Below, piece by piece: positions 1-8,470 of a DNA stretch of 64,000 nt (positions are counted from its first letter, which is position 1; every line of letters begins with the position of its first letter). The notes under the pieces were generated by a model that saw nothing but the letters and a program-made list of their open reading frames with translations, did not search any database and had not been told where the DNA came from. The stretch covers positions 744,001 to 808,000 of the forward strand of contig NZ_JANZKW010000002.1 of the NCBI RefSeq assembly GCF_027257935.1, read 5' to 3'. The translations under genes were made by a program, and so were the position numbers. The DNA is from Chitinimonas sp. BJYL2. GTDB taxonomy: Bacteria; Pseudomonadota; Gammaproteobacteria; Burkholderiales; Chitinimonadaceae.

Positions 1-557
1 TCAGCCCCACCACGGCAGCCCATGTGTATAGCGAATTCGGTGATCGGGTGCCGTTGATACTGGATGGCGGACCTTGCCAGGTGGGCGTGGAGTCCACCAT
101 CGTCGGCCTCACGGGCGATACCCCTTCCCTGCTGCGCCCCGGTGGTGTGCCACGCGAGGCGATTGAAGATTTGCTGGGATTGCGGCTCGAACATCACGAA
201 AAGCCATCCACTGCCCAAGTGCGCGTCTCGGGTCTGCTCGATTCGCACTACGCGCCCCGTACGCCCCTGCTGACCGGTCCGCTCGCGGCCATCGCCGTGG
301 AGGCTGCCCGCCGTGGCGATGCCGGCGAGCGCGTTGCTGTGCTGCACCACTCGCCCACGCACAAGCTGGCCGGCAGCAGCGAAGACCACGCCATGCCGGG
401 CGAACCCGAGGCCTATGCGCGTGATCTGTATGCCACCTTGCGGGATTTTGATGGTGGCCGCTTTGATGTGCTGTTGCTCGAAACACCGCCGCAATCGGCC
501 GCCTGGCTGGCGGTGAACGACCGGGTCAAGCGTGCAACCAGCCAGTGGCTGGGCTAG
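1..557 (+). CDS. L-threonylcarbamoyladenylate synthase (Sua5 type), 3' part
   Basis: Partial gene: the frame is open from base 3 and the start lies before the window. The first visible residues read SPTTAAHV, then GVESTIVGL and LLRPGG, which are conserved stretches of the YrdC/Sua5 fold that makes threonylcarbamoyl-AMP from threonine, bicarbonate and ATP for the t6A37 modification of ANN-decoding tRNAs. After about residue 70 there is a further domain of roughly 110 residues starting near SHYAPRTPL, which identifies the long Sua5 form rather than short YrdC/TsaC. The TAG stop overlaps the stop of the convergent LysR gene. The family is clear. The symbol tsaC/sua5 is not assigned because the N-terminus is not visible. 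Confidence 0.85.
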   Translation, partial: SPTTAAHVYSEFGDRVPLILDGGPCQVGVESTIVGLTGDTPSLLRPGGVPREAIEDLLGLRLEHHEKPSTAQVRVSGLLDSHYAPRTPLLTGPLAAIAVEAARRGDAGERVAVLHHSPTHKLAGSSEDHAMPGEPEAYARDLYATLRDFDGGRFDVLLLETPPQSAAWLAVNDRVKRATSQWLG

Positions 558-1453
558 TCCACCCCGGCCAGATACCCCGCCAGCGCGCGTACAGCAGGTG
601 TCAGTGTTTCCCAGCGTTGCACACAGAGCTGCAATTCGCGGCTGGCCCAGTCGTCACTGATGTTGACGAGCACCAGTCCCATCGCATCGCGGTAACCCTG
701 CCCGGTGCTCTCAGGCACCACGGCCACGCCCGCACCGCCGGCCACCAGCCGCGCAATGGCGGCAAAGCTCGGTGCACGGGCCCGCACATGCAGCGGCAGG
801 CCCGCCAGATGCGCCATCTTGTCCACGAATCGCTGCATGGAACTGTCCTCGGGCATGCCCACCAGCGCATGCTCGGTGAGCGCGCGGAACGAGCAGGCAG
901 ACTGTGCGGCCAGCGGGTGATCCGCCGCCGCCAACACCGTGAGCCGGTAGCGCCCCAGCGGCAGCAGGGTGAGTCCCTCGGGTTGGTAATCGCTGTCGAT
1001 CACGCCGATGTCGGCCTCGCCACGCACCACGGCATCGATCACCTCGCGGCTGGTCCGCTCTACCAGCACCATATCCAGATAGGGGTGCTCGGCCAGGTAG
1101 CGACCCAGGGCTGCTGGCAGAATCGTGCTGTTGGCCGTGGTATTGGCCCACAGACTCAGCGCCACCCGCTCAGGGCTGACCAGGGCGTCCATGGCGGTTT
1201 GCGCATCACTGGCGGCGCGGGCGATGCGCCGGGCATGCTCCAGCAGGGTGTCGCCTGCCCGGGTTAAACGCACGCCGCTGGCATGCCGATCAAACAGGCT
1301 CAGGCCAAGCCGCTCTTCCATCTGTCGCAGGCGGGCGCTGGCAGCCGACAAAGCCAGCGGCAGGGTCGCCGCCCCGCGCGATAGTGACCCAGCCTCGGCC
1401 ACGGCAATGAACAGGCGGATATCGGGCAGATCAAAACGCGGAGGTTTCGTCAT
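554..1453 (-). CDS. LysR family transcriptional regulator
   Basis: Protein of 299 residues with a classic LysR layout. An N-terminal winged helix-turn-helix (about residues 8-65, including FIAVAEAGSLSRGAA and SAASARLRQMEERLG) is followed by a helical linker and a periplasmic-binding-like effector domain (about 90-295). The start at 1453 gives MTKPPRFDLPD directly before the HTH; an upstream in-frame start would add 48 atypical residues. It is divergent from the EamA transporter gene 87 bp away, so the usual LysR arrangement suggests it regulates that exporter and itself. The effector is unknown. Its 3' end overlaps the Sua5 stop by 4 bp in convergent orientation. Confidence 0.88.
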   Translation of the reverse strand: MTKPPRFDLPDIRLFIAVAEAGSLSRGAATLPLALSAASARLRQMEERLGLSLFDRHASGVRLTRAGDTLLEHARRIARAASDAQTAMDALVSPERVALSLWANTTANSTILPAALGRYLAEHPYLDMVLVERTSREVIDAVVRGEADIGVIDSDYQPEGLTLLPLGRYRLTVLAAADHPLAAQSACSFRALTEHALVGMPEDSSMQRFVDKMAHLAGLPLHVRARAPSFAAIARLVAGGAGVAVVPESTGQGYRDAMGLVLVNISDDWASRELQLCVQRWETLTPAVRALAGYLAGVD

Positions 1454-1540
1454 TGGCGAAGGCCGGTCGAGAAAGCACGCATTCTCTTCCGCCTTGCCCG
1501 GCCAGACAATCCCGACATTACTGCACGCACCGAGCCCGCC

Positions 1541-2470
1541 ATGCACAATGCCAGCACCATGACCTTCGCCAAACCGGAAAGCCAAGCCTGGTATCACGAT
1601 GGCCGCATGCTCGCCGCCTTGGCGGCCGCAGCGTTTTCGCTGAAGGCCATTTTCGTCAAGCTTGCCTATGGCGCGTACCCGGTTGACGCCATCACCCTGC
1701 TGGCCATCCGCATGGGACTCGCACTACCCGCATTTTTATGGCTCGCCACACGCGACGCCAAGGGCAAGGTGCCGACGCAGCGCGATTGGCTGGGCTTGGT
1801 GGCGATGGGCTTGCTGGGCTACTACCTCTCCAGTCTGTTCGATTTCATCGGCCTGCAAACCATCTCGGCCGGGCTGGAGCGGCTGATCCTGTTCACTTAC
1901 CCCACGCTGGTGCTGATCTTGGAGGCCGTGTGGCGTAAAAAGCCGATCAGCCGCGCGGTCTGGGCTGGCATGGGGCTCACCTATCTGGGTCTGCTTGCCG
2001 CTTTTGGCCATGACTTGGTCCAGCCCGGCGAGATGGCGCTGGTACTGATCGGTGGTGGCTGGGTATTCCTGAGCAGCCTGACTTATTCGGCTTATTTCAT
2101 GGGCACCGCAGCCTTGGTGGGCCGTGTCGGCTCGACCCGTCTGGCGGGCATTGCCGGCACTGTGGCATCCCTGTTCGTACTCGCCCACTTCGGCCTGACC
2201 CATCCAATCGCCGACTTGCAGGTTCTGCCTGCCGAGGTCTGGCTCTGGGGCGCGGCGATGGCCCTGTTCTCCACCGTGTTGCCGATCTGGCTGGCAGCCA
2301 GAGCAGTAGCGCGACTGGGCGCAGGCAAGACAGCCGCCATCGGCTCACTGGGCCCGGCACTCACCATCGTGTTCGGCTGGCTGATCCTGAGCGAACCCTT
2401 CTCCCTGCTTCAGTTGCTGGGCATGGCCTTGGTCATGGGCGGGGTCTGGTGGGTCGGCAAACATCACTAA
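1541..2470 (+). CDS. EamA/DMT family transporter
   Basis: Inner-membrane protein of 309 residues with about ten hydrophobic segments in two EamA repeats (roughly residues 22-150 and 165-305). This is the drug/metabolite transporter superfamily, usually exporters of amino acids or small metabolites. The second repeat ends with the typical pattern GSLGPALTIVFGWLILSEPF followed by a last helix. An internal ATG at 1559 (MTFAKPE) is an equally possible start. It is divergent from a LysR gene, a common pairing for this family. The substrate cannot be deduced. Confidence 0.85.
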   Translation: MHNASTMTFAKPESQAWYHDGRMLAALAAAAFSLKAIFVKLAYGAYPVDAITLLAIRMGLALPAFLWLATRDAKGKVPTQRDWLGLVAMGLLGYYLSSLFDFIGLQTISAGLERLILFTYPTLVLILEAVWRKKPISRAVWAGMGLTYLGLLAAFGHDLVQPGEMALVLIGGGWVFLSSLTYSAYFMGTAALVGRVGSTRLAGIAGTVASLFVLAHFGLTHPIADLQVLPAEVWLWGAAMALFSTVLPIWLAARAVARLGAGKTAAIGSLGPALTIVFGWLILSEPFSLLQLLGMALVMGGVWWVGKHH

Positions 2471-2544
2471 GCAGCCTTCCCGATTGGGCCAGGCCCTCGC
2501 TTGTGGCAAAGTGTGGCGCACCTTGCCAGTAAGTCGAGATCGTC

Positions 2545-3243
2545 ATGCCCATCTTCATCCTGATCCTGCTGCTGATTGTCGGATTTGTGCTCTGGTTTGC
2601 CTGGTCGCGCAGCGTGAATGCGCAGCGCGCCGAATTCATCCGTCACTACACATTGCCGCAGGGCCTGTATGCCAAGCTGCAGCAAAAGCACCCACAACTG
2701 AGCCTCAAGGATTGCCAACTGGTGGGTCAGGGCCTGCGGCAGTTCTTTCTGGCTTATCTGCGCGGCGGCGGTCAGTACATCTCCATGCCCTCACAGGTGG
2801 TGGACGATCTGTGGCATGAGTTCATCCTGCACACACGCAATTACGAACACTTCTGCAACAAGGCCTTTGGCCGCTTCCTGCACCACACGCCAGCCACATC
2901 CTTGGGCGATGATCGCCCGGCCAATGCCGGCCTGCGCCGCTGCTGGCAACTGGTCTGCCGCGAGGAACTGATCGACCCGCTCAAGCCCAGCCGGCTGCCG
3001 CTGCTGTTCGCGCTCGACAAGAAGCTGCAGATCGTCAACGGTTTCCACTACCTGCCCGACTGCCAAGGCATCAGCCGCGCGCAGGCCGACAGCAGTGGCA
3101 GCGCCGTTCATTGCGGCAGCGATTTTTCCAGCACCAGCTACGACGGCAGCACCGATGGGCTAGATGGCAACGATGGTTCCGGTGGCGGTGACGGGGATGG
3201 TGGCGGGGGCTGCGGCGGTGGTTGTGGCGGCGGTGGCGACTGA
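2545..3243 (+). CDS. Membrane-anchored GRDP-like protein with Gly/Cys-rich tail
   Basis: Protein of 232 residues. A single N-terminal hydrophobic helix (about 2-20) is followed by a domain with VVDDLWHEFILHTRNYEHFC and a following LHHTP. This pattern (DxxWHxxIL, YxxFC, HH) resembles the glycine-rich-domain-protein-like family (GRDP-like), whose function is poorly known. The last 30 residues are almost only Gly, Asp and Cys (GGGCGGGCGGGGD), a tail seen in several membrane proteins of unknown function. The gene ends 55 bp before the GTG chosen for hpnD and may be co-transcribed with it. Function unknown; exposure of the Cys-rich tail to the cytoplasm is only inferred from the N-terminal anchor. 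Confidence 0.75.
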   Translation: MPIFILILLLIVGFVLWFAWSRSVNAQRAEFIRHYTLPQGLYAKLQQKHPQLSLKDCQLVGQGLRQFFLAYLRGGGQYISMPSQVVDDLWHEFILHTRNYEHFCNKAFGRFLHHTPATSLGDDRPANAGLRRCWQLVCREELIDPLKPSRLPLLFALDKKLQIVNGFHYLPDCQGISRAQADSSGSAVHCGSDFSSTSYDGSTDGLDGNDGSGGGDGDGGGGCGGGCGGGGD

Positions 3244-3298
3244 TGCCCCGCAAGCCGCTACAATCCACGCGTTCAGCCACTCGCCGCCAAGCCACAAC

Positions 3299-4135
3299 GT
3301 GACGCCCGACCAGTACTGCGAAAACAAGGCCGCCCAGAGCGGGTCCAGCTTCTACTACAGCTTCCGCTTCCTGCCCCTGCAGACGCGGCTCGCGATTACC
3401 GCGCTCTATGCCTTCTGCCGTGAAGTCGACGACGTGGTGGATGAAACCCACGATGAAGGCGTTGCCCGCACCACACTCAACTGGTGGCGCAGCGAAGTCG
3501 GCAATCTGTATGACGGCACGCCGCAGCACCCGGTCACCCGCGCCTTGCAGCCCCATGTGGGTCGCCTGCAACTGCCACGCGAGCAATTGCTGCAGATCAT
3601 CGACGGCATGGAAATGGACCTGACTCAGGCCCGCTACAACGCGTTCGCCGATCTGCGCGAGTATTGCTATCTGGTCGCCTCGGTCGTCGGGCTCTTGTCG
3701 GCACGCATCTTCGGCGTGACTGACGAGCGCACCTACCAGTATGCCGAGAAGCTCGGCCTTGCCTTTCAGCTCACCAATATCATCCGCGACGTGGGCGAAG
3801 ACGCCCGCCGGGGCCGCATCTACCTGCCGGTCGAGGAGCTGCAGCGCTTCAACGTGCCGGCAGCCGATCTGCTGGCGTGCCGCGAGACCCCCGAGTTCAC
3901 CGCACTGATGCAGTTCCAGATCGAACGTGCGGAGAGTCTGTACGCCGAAGCGCTGGCCGCCCTGCCCGCCGCGGACCGCAAGGCGCAACGCGCCGGGCTG
4001 GTGATGGCCGCGATCTATCGCGCCACGCTGGATGAAATCAAGCGCGATGGCCCGGCCAAGGTGCTCAACCAGCGTCTGAGCCTGACACCGGTGCGTAAAC
4101 TCTGGCTCGCGTGGAAAACCTGGTGGTTTGCGTGA
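3299..4135 (+). CDS. hpnD: Presqualene diphosphate synthase HpnD
   Basis: Trans-isoprenyl diphosphate synthase fold of 278 residues. From the GTG start the protein reads (M)TPDQYCENKAAQSGSSFYYS, which matches the canonical HpnD N-terminus; longer in-frame starts run back into the preceding gene and add unrelated sequence. Both Asp-rich motifs are present: R41-E-V-D44-D45-x-x-D48 and D164-V-G-E-D168. By family knowledge it condenses two farnesyl diphosphates to presqualene diphosphate, the first step of the HpnD/HpnC/HpnE squalene route feeding hopanoids or carotenoids. It is followed by two unknown genes and then hpnE; hpnC, usually a neighbour, is not in the window. Confidence 0.92.
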   Translation: MTPDQYCENKAAQSGSSFYYSFRFLPLQTRLAITALYAFCREVDDVVDETHDEGVARTTLNWWRSEVGNLYDGTPQHPVTRALQPHVGRLQLPREQLLQIIDGMEMDLTQARYNAFADLREYCYLVASVVGLLSARIFGVTDERTYQYAEKLGLAFQLTNIIRDVGEDARRGRIYLPVEELQRFNVPAADLLACRETPEFTALMQFQIERAESLYAEALAALPAADRKAQRAGLVMAAIYRATLDEIKRDGPAKVLNQRLSLTPVRKLWLAWKTWWFA

Positions 4136-4152
4136 GCCCGACCCACTAAGCC

Positions 4153-4602
4153 ATGGACAAACTGCCCTTCTCCCCTTGGTATCTGCTGTTCGCCGCCATC
4201 GTCATCGGCGCGATTCTGGCTGCGGGCTGGATGGAGATGCGTCAGGCCGACCGCAACGCGATCCGCAAACGGAAGATGCGCGAGGCGCTGGAGTCCTTCC
4301 GCATCGTGCGCAAATACACGCGCGAAGACGGGAGCACCGAACAGTTCCTCTACAGTGCCGAGAACGCCAAACGACTGGTTGAACTGGAGAACGAGATCGC
4401 CAAGCATGGGCACGGCTCGGCATCGTGGCTGTTTTTCATGCCCGAGCGACGGCTGTTTTTCATCTTCGAGCTGGTCGCCATCGAACCGCAGGGTGAGCTG
4501 CATTTCATCCAGACCCTGCACCCGATCAAGCCCGATCGCGCCAAGCAGGTGCTCACGCGCTACCCGGACCTGTTCCGGGAAATCTTCCGTGAAGACATCT
4601 GA
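4153..4602 (+). CDS. Hypothetical membrane-anchored protein between hpnD and hpnE
   Basis: Protein of 149 residues, not recognised. One hydrophobic helix near the N-terminus (about residues 8-27) is followed by a strongly basic and charged stretch (NAIRKRKMREALESF) and a soluble, mixed alpha/beta-looking C-terminal domain of about 100 residues. It starts 17 bp after hpnD on the same strand, so it is very probably in the same transcript. It has none of the Asp-rich motifs expected of HpnC, so it does not replace that enzyme. A role in squalene or membrane-lipid metabolism is suggested only by position. Confidence 0.7.
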   Translation: MDKLPFSPWYLLFAAIVIGAILAAGWMEMRQADRNAIRKRKMREALESFRIVRKYTREDGSTEQFLYSAENAKRLVELENEIAKHGHGSASWLFFMPERRLFFIFELVAIEPQGELHFIQTLHPIKPDRAKQVLTRYPDLFREIFREDI

Positions 4603-4657
4603 GCACAACAAAGTCAAAAACCGCGCAAACCTGCGCATACCGCCGGAGGAAAGCACC

Positions 4658-5023
4658 ATGCGTCACACCCTGATCAGCCTGTGCCTGCTGTGTGGCACCA
4701 CCCTGCCCAGCTGGGCCGATGACACCACGCCAAGCTGGGTCAAGGTCGAGTTCAAACGTGAAGACGGCAAGGTGTTCAGCATGCTCACCGAGGCAGGTAA
4801 GGAAGCACGCATGGTCTACGACGGCTGGACCATCTCGGTCACGCCCACCGTCACCGCCGGCGACAAAGTCTCACTGCAACTGCGCCAGTCCCAGACGCTG
4901 GAAGCCGGCAATGGCGAGACACGGTCGATACGCTCACCCATGACCCCGGTCGAGGTCAAATCCTCCCTGGTCAGCAAAGCGGACGTGGAAACGCTGATGC
5001 AAGCAGCACGCAGCAAGCGCTGA
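4658..5023 (+). CDS. Small exported hypothetical protein
   Basis: Protein of 121 residues starting at the ATG preceded by a near-ideal ribosome binding site (GGAGGA at 4645-4650). It has a clear Sec signal peptide (hydrophobic stretch LISLCLLCGTTLPSWA, likely cleavage after SWA at about residue 20). The mature part of about 100 residues is beta-rich and has no recognised motif or cysteine pair. Its TGA is 1 bp before the hpnE ATG, indicating translational coupling. Function unknown; likely periplasmic. Confidence 0.75.
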   Translation: MRHTLISLCLLCGTTLPSWADDTTPSWVKVEFKREDGKVFSMLTEAGKEARMVYDGWTISVTPTVTAGDKVSLQLRQSQTLEAGNGETRSIRSPMTPVEVKSSLVSKADVETLMQAARSKR

Positions 5024-5024
5024 G

Positions 5025-6362
5025 ATGACCGCCCTCTCCCAGCGCATCGCCATCATCGGCGGCGGCTATGCAGGCATGGCCGCCGCCGTGACCTTGGCTG
5101 CGGCAGGCAGAAGGGTCTGCGTTGTCGAAGCGGGCCCGGTGCTGGGCGGCCGTGCGCGGCGGGTGGAAATCGACGGCTGCACGCTCGATAACGGCCAGCA
5201 TTTGCTGGTGGGTGCGTACCGCGAACTGCTGGGCCTGATGAACCGGGTTGGCTTGCGGGAAGCGGAGGTGATGCTGCGGTTGCCACTGGATCTGGATGTC
5301 CGCCAGGGCAGCAAGCGGGTATTCCGGCTTGCCTGTCCGCGACTACCAGCACCGTTGCATACCCTGTTCGCCTTGCTGGGAGCGGATGGCATAGGTTGGC
5401 GCGATCGCTGGGCAGCGATCCGCGCCATTCGCAGCGCCGAACATGGCGGCTGGAAACTGGCGCAGGATCACTCCGTTGCCGATTGGCTGGCGCATCAACG
5501 TCAACCGCTATCGCTGATACGCCATCTGTGGGAACCGCTGACGCTCGCCGCCCTCAACACCCCCATCCAGCTTGCCAGTGCACAGGTGCTGCTGCATGTG
5601 TTGCGCGATAGTCTGGCAGCCCGCCGCGACGCGAGCGACATGCTGCTGCCCAAGGTGGACCTGTCGGCACTGTTTCCCGAGGCCGCTGCCCGCTACATCG
5701 AACAAGGTGGTGGCCAGGTTCACACGGGGCGGATGGTGCGGCAGCTCACCCGAGGGAGCGACGGTTGGCGGGTCGATCAAGACGATACGGCCTACACCCA
5801 TCTCGTGATCGCGCTGCCACCGCACAGGCTGGCCATGCTGGCCGATGGCATCGACGCCCTCACGCCGGCCGTGACGCAGATCGCAAACTGGTCATGGCAA
5901 CCGATCTATACGGTCTACCTGCGTTACCCCCCCGATACCCGCCTGCCCAAGCCCATGCTGGGCATGGCTGGCACGGTGACGCAGTGGCTGTTTGACCGCG
6001 GCCAGCTCGGTGATGAACCGGGTTTGCTGGCTGCTGTCATCAGCGCGGAGGGGCCACACTGCGATTGGACACAGGCCGAGCTAGCCATGCACGTACATAA
6101 TGAAGTGTTGTCCCTATTGCCTGGCCTGCCCGCCCCAAGCTGGCAGCGCGTGATTGCCGAAAAACGCGCCACCTATGCCTGCACTCCCGGCATGCAGCGA
6201 CCAGGCAATACCACAACCGACCCCAGTCTTTGGCTGGCCGGTGATTACACCGCGGGCGATTACCCCGCCACCCTGGAGGGGGCCATCCGCAGCGGCATTG
6301 CGGCGGCTAACGGCCTGCTGCGCGACGATGCGCCTCGGCTCCCGGCCCAGGGACTGGCGTAG
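5025..6362 (+). CDS. hpnE: Hydroxysqualene dehydroxylase HpnE
   Basis: FAD-dependent amine-oxidase-fold protein of 445 residues. The N-terminus carries the dinucleotide-binding motif IAIIGGGYAGMAAA (about residues 8-21), then the conserved acidic residue in VCVVEAGPVLGGRARR, and a C-terminal FAD-binding stretch LWLAGDYTAGDYPATLEGAIRSG-type near residue 410. By family knowledge it reduces hydroxysqualene to squalene. Its ATG lies directly after the stop of the preceding small exported protein, within the hpnD-led cluster. Confidence in HpnE rather than a generic desaturase comes from the length, the N-terminal GGRARR pattern and the genomic link to hpnD. Confidence 0.9.
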   Translation: MTALSQRIAIIGGGYAGMAAAVTLAAAGRRVCVVEAGPVLGGRARRVEIDGCTLDNGQHLLVGAYRELLGLMNRVGLREAEVMLRLPLDLDVRQGSKRVFRLACPRLPAPLHTLFALLGADGIGWRDRWAAIRAIRSAEHGGWKLAQDHSVADWLAHQRQPLSLIRHLWEPLTLAALNTPIQLASAQVLLHVLRDSLAARRDASDMLLPKVDLSALFPEAAARYIEQGGGQVHTGRMVRQLTRGSDGWRVDQDDTAYTHLVIALPPHRLAMLADGIDALTPAVTQIANWSWQPIYTVYLRYPPDTRLPKPMLGMAGTVTQWLFDRGQLGDEPGLLAAVISAEGPHCDWTQAELAMHVHNEVLSLLPGLPAPSWQRVIAEKRATYACTPGMQRPGNTTTDPSLWLAGDYTAGDYPATLEGAIRSGIAAANGLLRDDAPRLPAQGLA

Positions 6363-6410
6363 AGATATCAACCGCATATAGTGAAGTGCCTTCCCGAACA
6401 GGCTGGACCC

Positions 6411-7133
6411 ATGTTGCTGCGTTTGCTGTGCACGACCGCGCTCTTGCTTTCCCTCACCGGCGCCCACGCCGAGCCGGTGGCGCTCAGGATCTATACCGAG
6501 GAACTTCCCCCCTTCAACTTCAAGCAGCCAGACGGCCGGCTCAGCGGCAGTTCGACTGAAAAAGTGGAAGCCGTACTCCGTGAGGCCGGGCTCGCCTACG
6601 ACATTGAGCTGACTTCCTGGGCCCGCGCTTTTGAGGCAGCCCGCACCCAGGCCGCCTGCGTTTACTCCACGGCCCGCACCCCGGAACGCGAAGCCGCGTT
6701 TGACTGGATCGGCCCCTTGATCCGCAGCGATGTCGTCATGCTGGGTCTGGCAGACAAAGCTTCGGCAGCCGATACACTGGAAGCGGCAAGGAACGCACGC
6801 GTCGGCGGCTACTATGGCTCGGCCAGCGCCCGTTTCCTGATGCAGCGCGGCTTCCCCGTGCTGATGTCCACCAATCATGAGGTCGCATTCAAGAACCTGC
6901 TCGCAGGTCGGCTGGACTACTGGGTCGCCATGAAGGACACCGGCCTCACCATGGTTGAAAAAGCCGGCCTGAAAGGCAAGGTAGTGGTACGCATCCCGGT
7001 CAACACGGTGGAGATGTATCTGGCCTGCAACCTACAGATCGATGCCGGCTTTCGTCAGAAACTCCATGCTGCTTTCCGGCACCTGAACGCGAATGGCAGC
7101 CTCCGGGCGGTGGATCGGCGTTATATCAACTGA
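6411..7133 (+). CDS. Periplasmic substrate-binding protein (SBP_bac_3 type)
   Basis: Protein of 240 residues with an N-terminal signal peptide (MLLRLLCTTALLLSLTGAHA, cleavage after AHA). The mature part begins EPVALRIYTEELPPFNF, the typical opening of family-3 solute-binding proteins, and contains the GYYGSASARFLMQRG hinge-like region and a Tyr-Trp-containing second lobe. The ATG at 6411 is chosen because an upstream GTG adds 10 residues before the signal peptide. No ABC permease or ATPase genes are adjacent, so it may act with distant partners or be one of the orphan binding proteins common in Neisseriales. The ligand is unknown. A strong terminator follows. Confidence 0.82.
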   Translation: MLLRLLCTTALLLSLTGAHAEPVALRIYTEELPPFNFKQPDGRLSGSSTEKVEAVLREAGLAYDIELTSWARAFEAARTQAACVYSTARTPEREAAFDWIGPLIRSDVVMLGLADKASAADTLEAARNARVGGYYGSASARFLMQRGFPVLMSTNHEVAFKNLLAGRLDYWVAMKDTGLTMVEKAGLKGKVVVRIPVNTVEMYLACNLQIDAGFRQKLHAAFRHLNANGSLRAVDRRYIN

Positions 7134-7153
7134 GAGGCGGGCGACACACATTG

Positions 7154-7184
7154 AAAAAGCCCCGCACATGACGGGGCTTTTTTA
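7154..7184 (+). terminator. Intrinsic terminator between convergent genes
   Basis: Hairpin AAAAGCCCC - GCACATGA - CGGGGCTTTTTT: GC-rich stem plus a T-run on the plus strand and, because the left arm starts with an A-run, also a usable T-run on the minus strand. It sits between the convergent binding-protein gene and rfaE1, so it probably serves both. Confidence 0.85.
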
Positions 7185-7202
7185 GTGGAACAGCGCACAC
7201 AC

Positions 7203-8141
7203 TCAATCGGCAAAGACCTCCTCGGCCGTGGCCACGGCTGTGCCCAGTTTACCGACCACGATACCCGCTGCGCGGTTGGACCAGCGCATGGCCTCGTCCA
7301 ACGTGCAGCCTGCGGCCACCATCGCGGCCATCGTGGCAATCACAGTGTCGCCCGCGCCGGACACATCAAACACTTCGCGCGCGACCGTGGGTACATGGCT
7401 CACGGTCTCGGCACTGAACAGGCTCATGCCTTCTTCTGAACGTGTCACCAGCAAGGCATCAAGGCCCAGCTCGGCACGCAATTGCAGGGCACGCCGGGTG
7501 AGATCGGCCTCGTCAGCCCAGCGGCCGGTGACCATGCGCAGTTCGGCCCGGTTGGGCGTCAGCAGCGTCGCGCCGGCATAACGGCGGTAATCATCGCCCT
7601 TGGGATCGATCAGCACCGGTTTACCCGCCGCGCGTGCGGCGTCGATCATCGTGCTTACATGGGTCAGCCCGCCCTTGCCGTAGTCCGACAGGATCACCAC
7701 ATCATGGCTGGGTAGTGCAGCACGGTAGTCATCGAGCTTGGCGGCCAGCACTTCATGGCTGGGGCTGTATTCGAAATCCAGACGGATCAACTGCTGCTGC
7801 CGCGCCACGACACGCAGCTTGACCGTGGTAGTGATACTGGGATCGCGGTGCAAGCTGGTCTGCACACCATGCGTGTTCAGCAGGTTCTGCAGCGCCGTGC
7901 CCGCTTCGTCATCCCCCACCACCGAGAGCAGTGTGGCCTGCGCCCCCATGGCCGCAATATTGCGCGCCACATTGGCCGCGCCGCCTGCGCGCTCTTCCAC
8001 CCGGTTGATCCGGGCCACCGGCACGGGGGCCTCGGGCGAAATGCGTTCGACATCGCCGAACCAGTAGCGGTCGAGCATCACATCGCCGACGACCAGTACG
8101 CGGGCCTTGGCCAGCGCGGCTTGCAGTTGTTCGTGTTTCAT
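7203..8141 (-). CDS. rfaE1: D-glycero-beta-D-manno-heptose-7-phosphate kinase
   Basis: PfkB/ribokinase-fold protein of 312 residues. Visible signatures are VLVVGDVMLDRYWFGDVERISPEAPVPV near the N-terminus, GGAANVARN (substrate-binding region) and the catalytic DVSGAGDTVIA near residue 255. It phosphorylates heptose-7-phosphate to the 1,7-bisphosphate on the ADP-heptose pathway for LPS inner core. The protein stops after the kinase domain: the nucleotidyltransferase half of the E. coli HldE fusion is absent, so a separate rfaE2 must lie elsewhere. It is the last gene of the lapA-to-rfaE1 run, 5 bp after the small lipoprotein. Its product pathway supplies the heptosyltransferase encoded at 38640. 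Confidence 0.93.
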   Translation of the reverse strand: MKHEQLQAALAKARVLVVGDVMLDRYWFGDVERISPEAPVPVARINRVEERAGGAANVARNIAAMGAQATLLSVVGDDEAGTALQNLLNTHGVQTSLHRDPSITTTVKLRVVARQQQLIRLDFEYSPSHEVLAAKLDDYRAALPSHDVVILSDYGKGGLTHVSTMIDAARAAGKPVLIDPKGDDYRRYAGATLLTPNRAELRMVTGRWADEADLTRRALQLRAELGLDALLVTRSEEGMSLFSAETVSHVPTVAREVFDVSGAGDTVIATMAAMVAAGCTLDEAMRWSNRAAGIVVGKLGTAVATAEEVFAD

Positions 8142-8146
8142 GGGTT

Positions 8147-8470
8147 TCAGCGGCCACTACCCTCACAGAATGCGGGTAGCGGCGTGTCCTTGGTCAGGGC
8201 CAGAGCCTCCTCGCGGGAGAAACCCTGTGCCAGCAAATTGTCATAAAGGTTGCGCTTGAACGCGGCGGCAGCCGCCGCCACTTCAGGGCGACTGATGCGC
8301 AGATAGCCGGCCATGACCTGCTCATCCCGCGCCCGATTGGCGTCTCGCAGCATTTTAACCGCTTGCGCCATTTTTTCTCCTGCCTGAGGCGCAAGCGGGA
8401 CAGTTTGCGTATCTGCCATGCAACCGAGCGATAGCAGGGATAACACCGCCACCATACTTGTCTGTCTCAT
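8147..8470 (-). CDS. Small putative lipoprotein
   Basis: Protein of 107 residues with an N-terminal hydrophobic stretch ending in a lipobox-like LSLGC (Cys at about residue 17), which suggests signal peptidase II processing and lipidation. The mature part is helical and ends with [10 protein letters not shown]. It overlaps the ugd stop by 4 bp (ATGA arrangement) and is followed 5 bp later by rfaE1, so it belongs to the operon. No known family recognised; the context suggests a cell-envelope role. Confidence 0.75.
   Translation of the reverse strand: MRQTSMVAVLSLLSLGCMADTQTVPLAPQAGEKMAQAVKMLRDANRARDEQVMAGYLRISRPEVAAAAAAFKRNLYDNLLAQGFSREEALALTKDTPLPAFCEGSGR

Noticed and set aside
4153-4602. 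Idea that this gene is a divergent hpnC
   Set aside because: Only 149 residues with a membrane anchor and no Asp-rich isoprenoid synthase motif.
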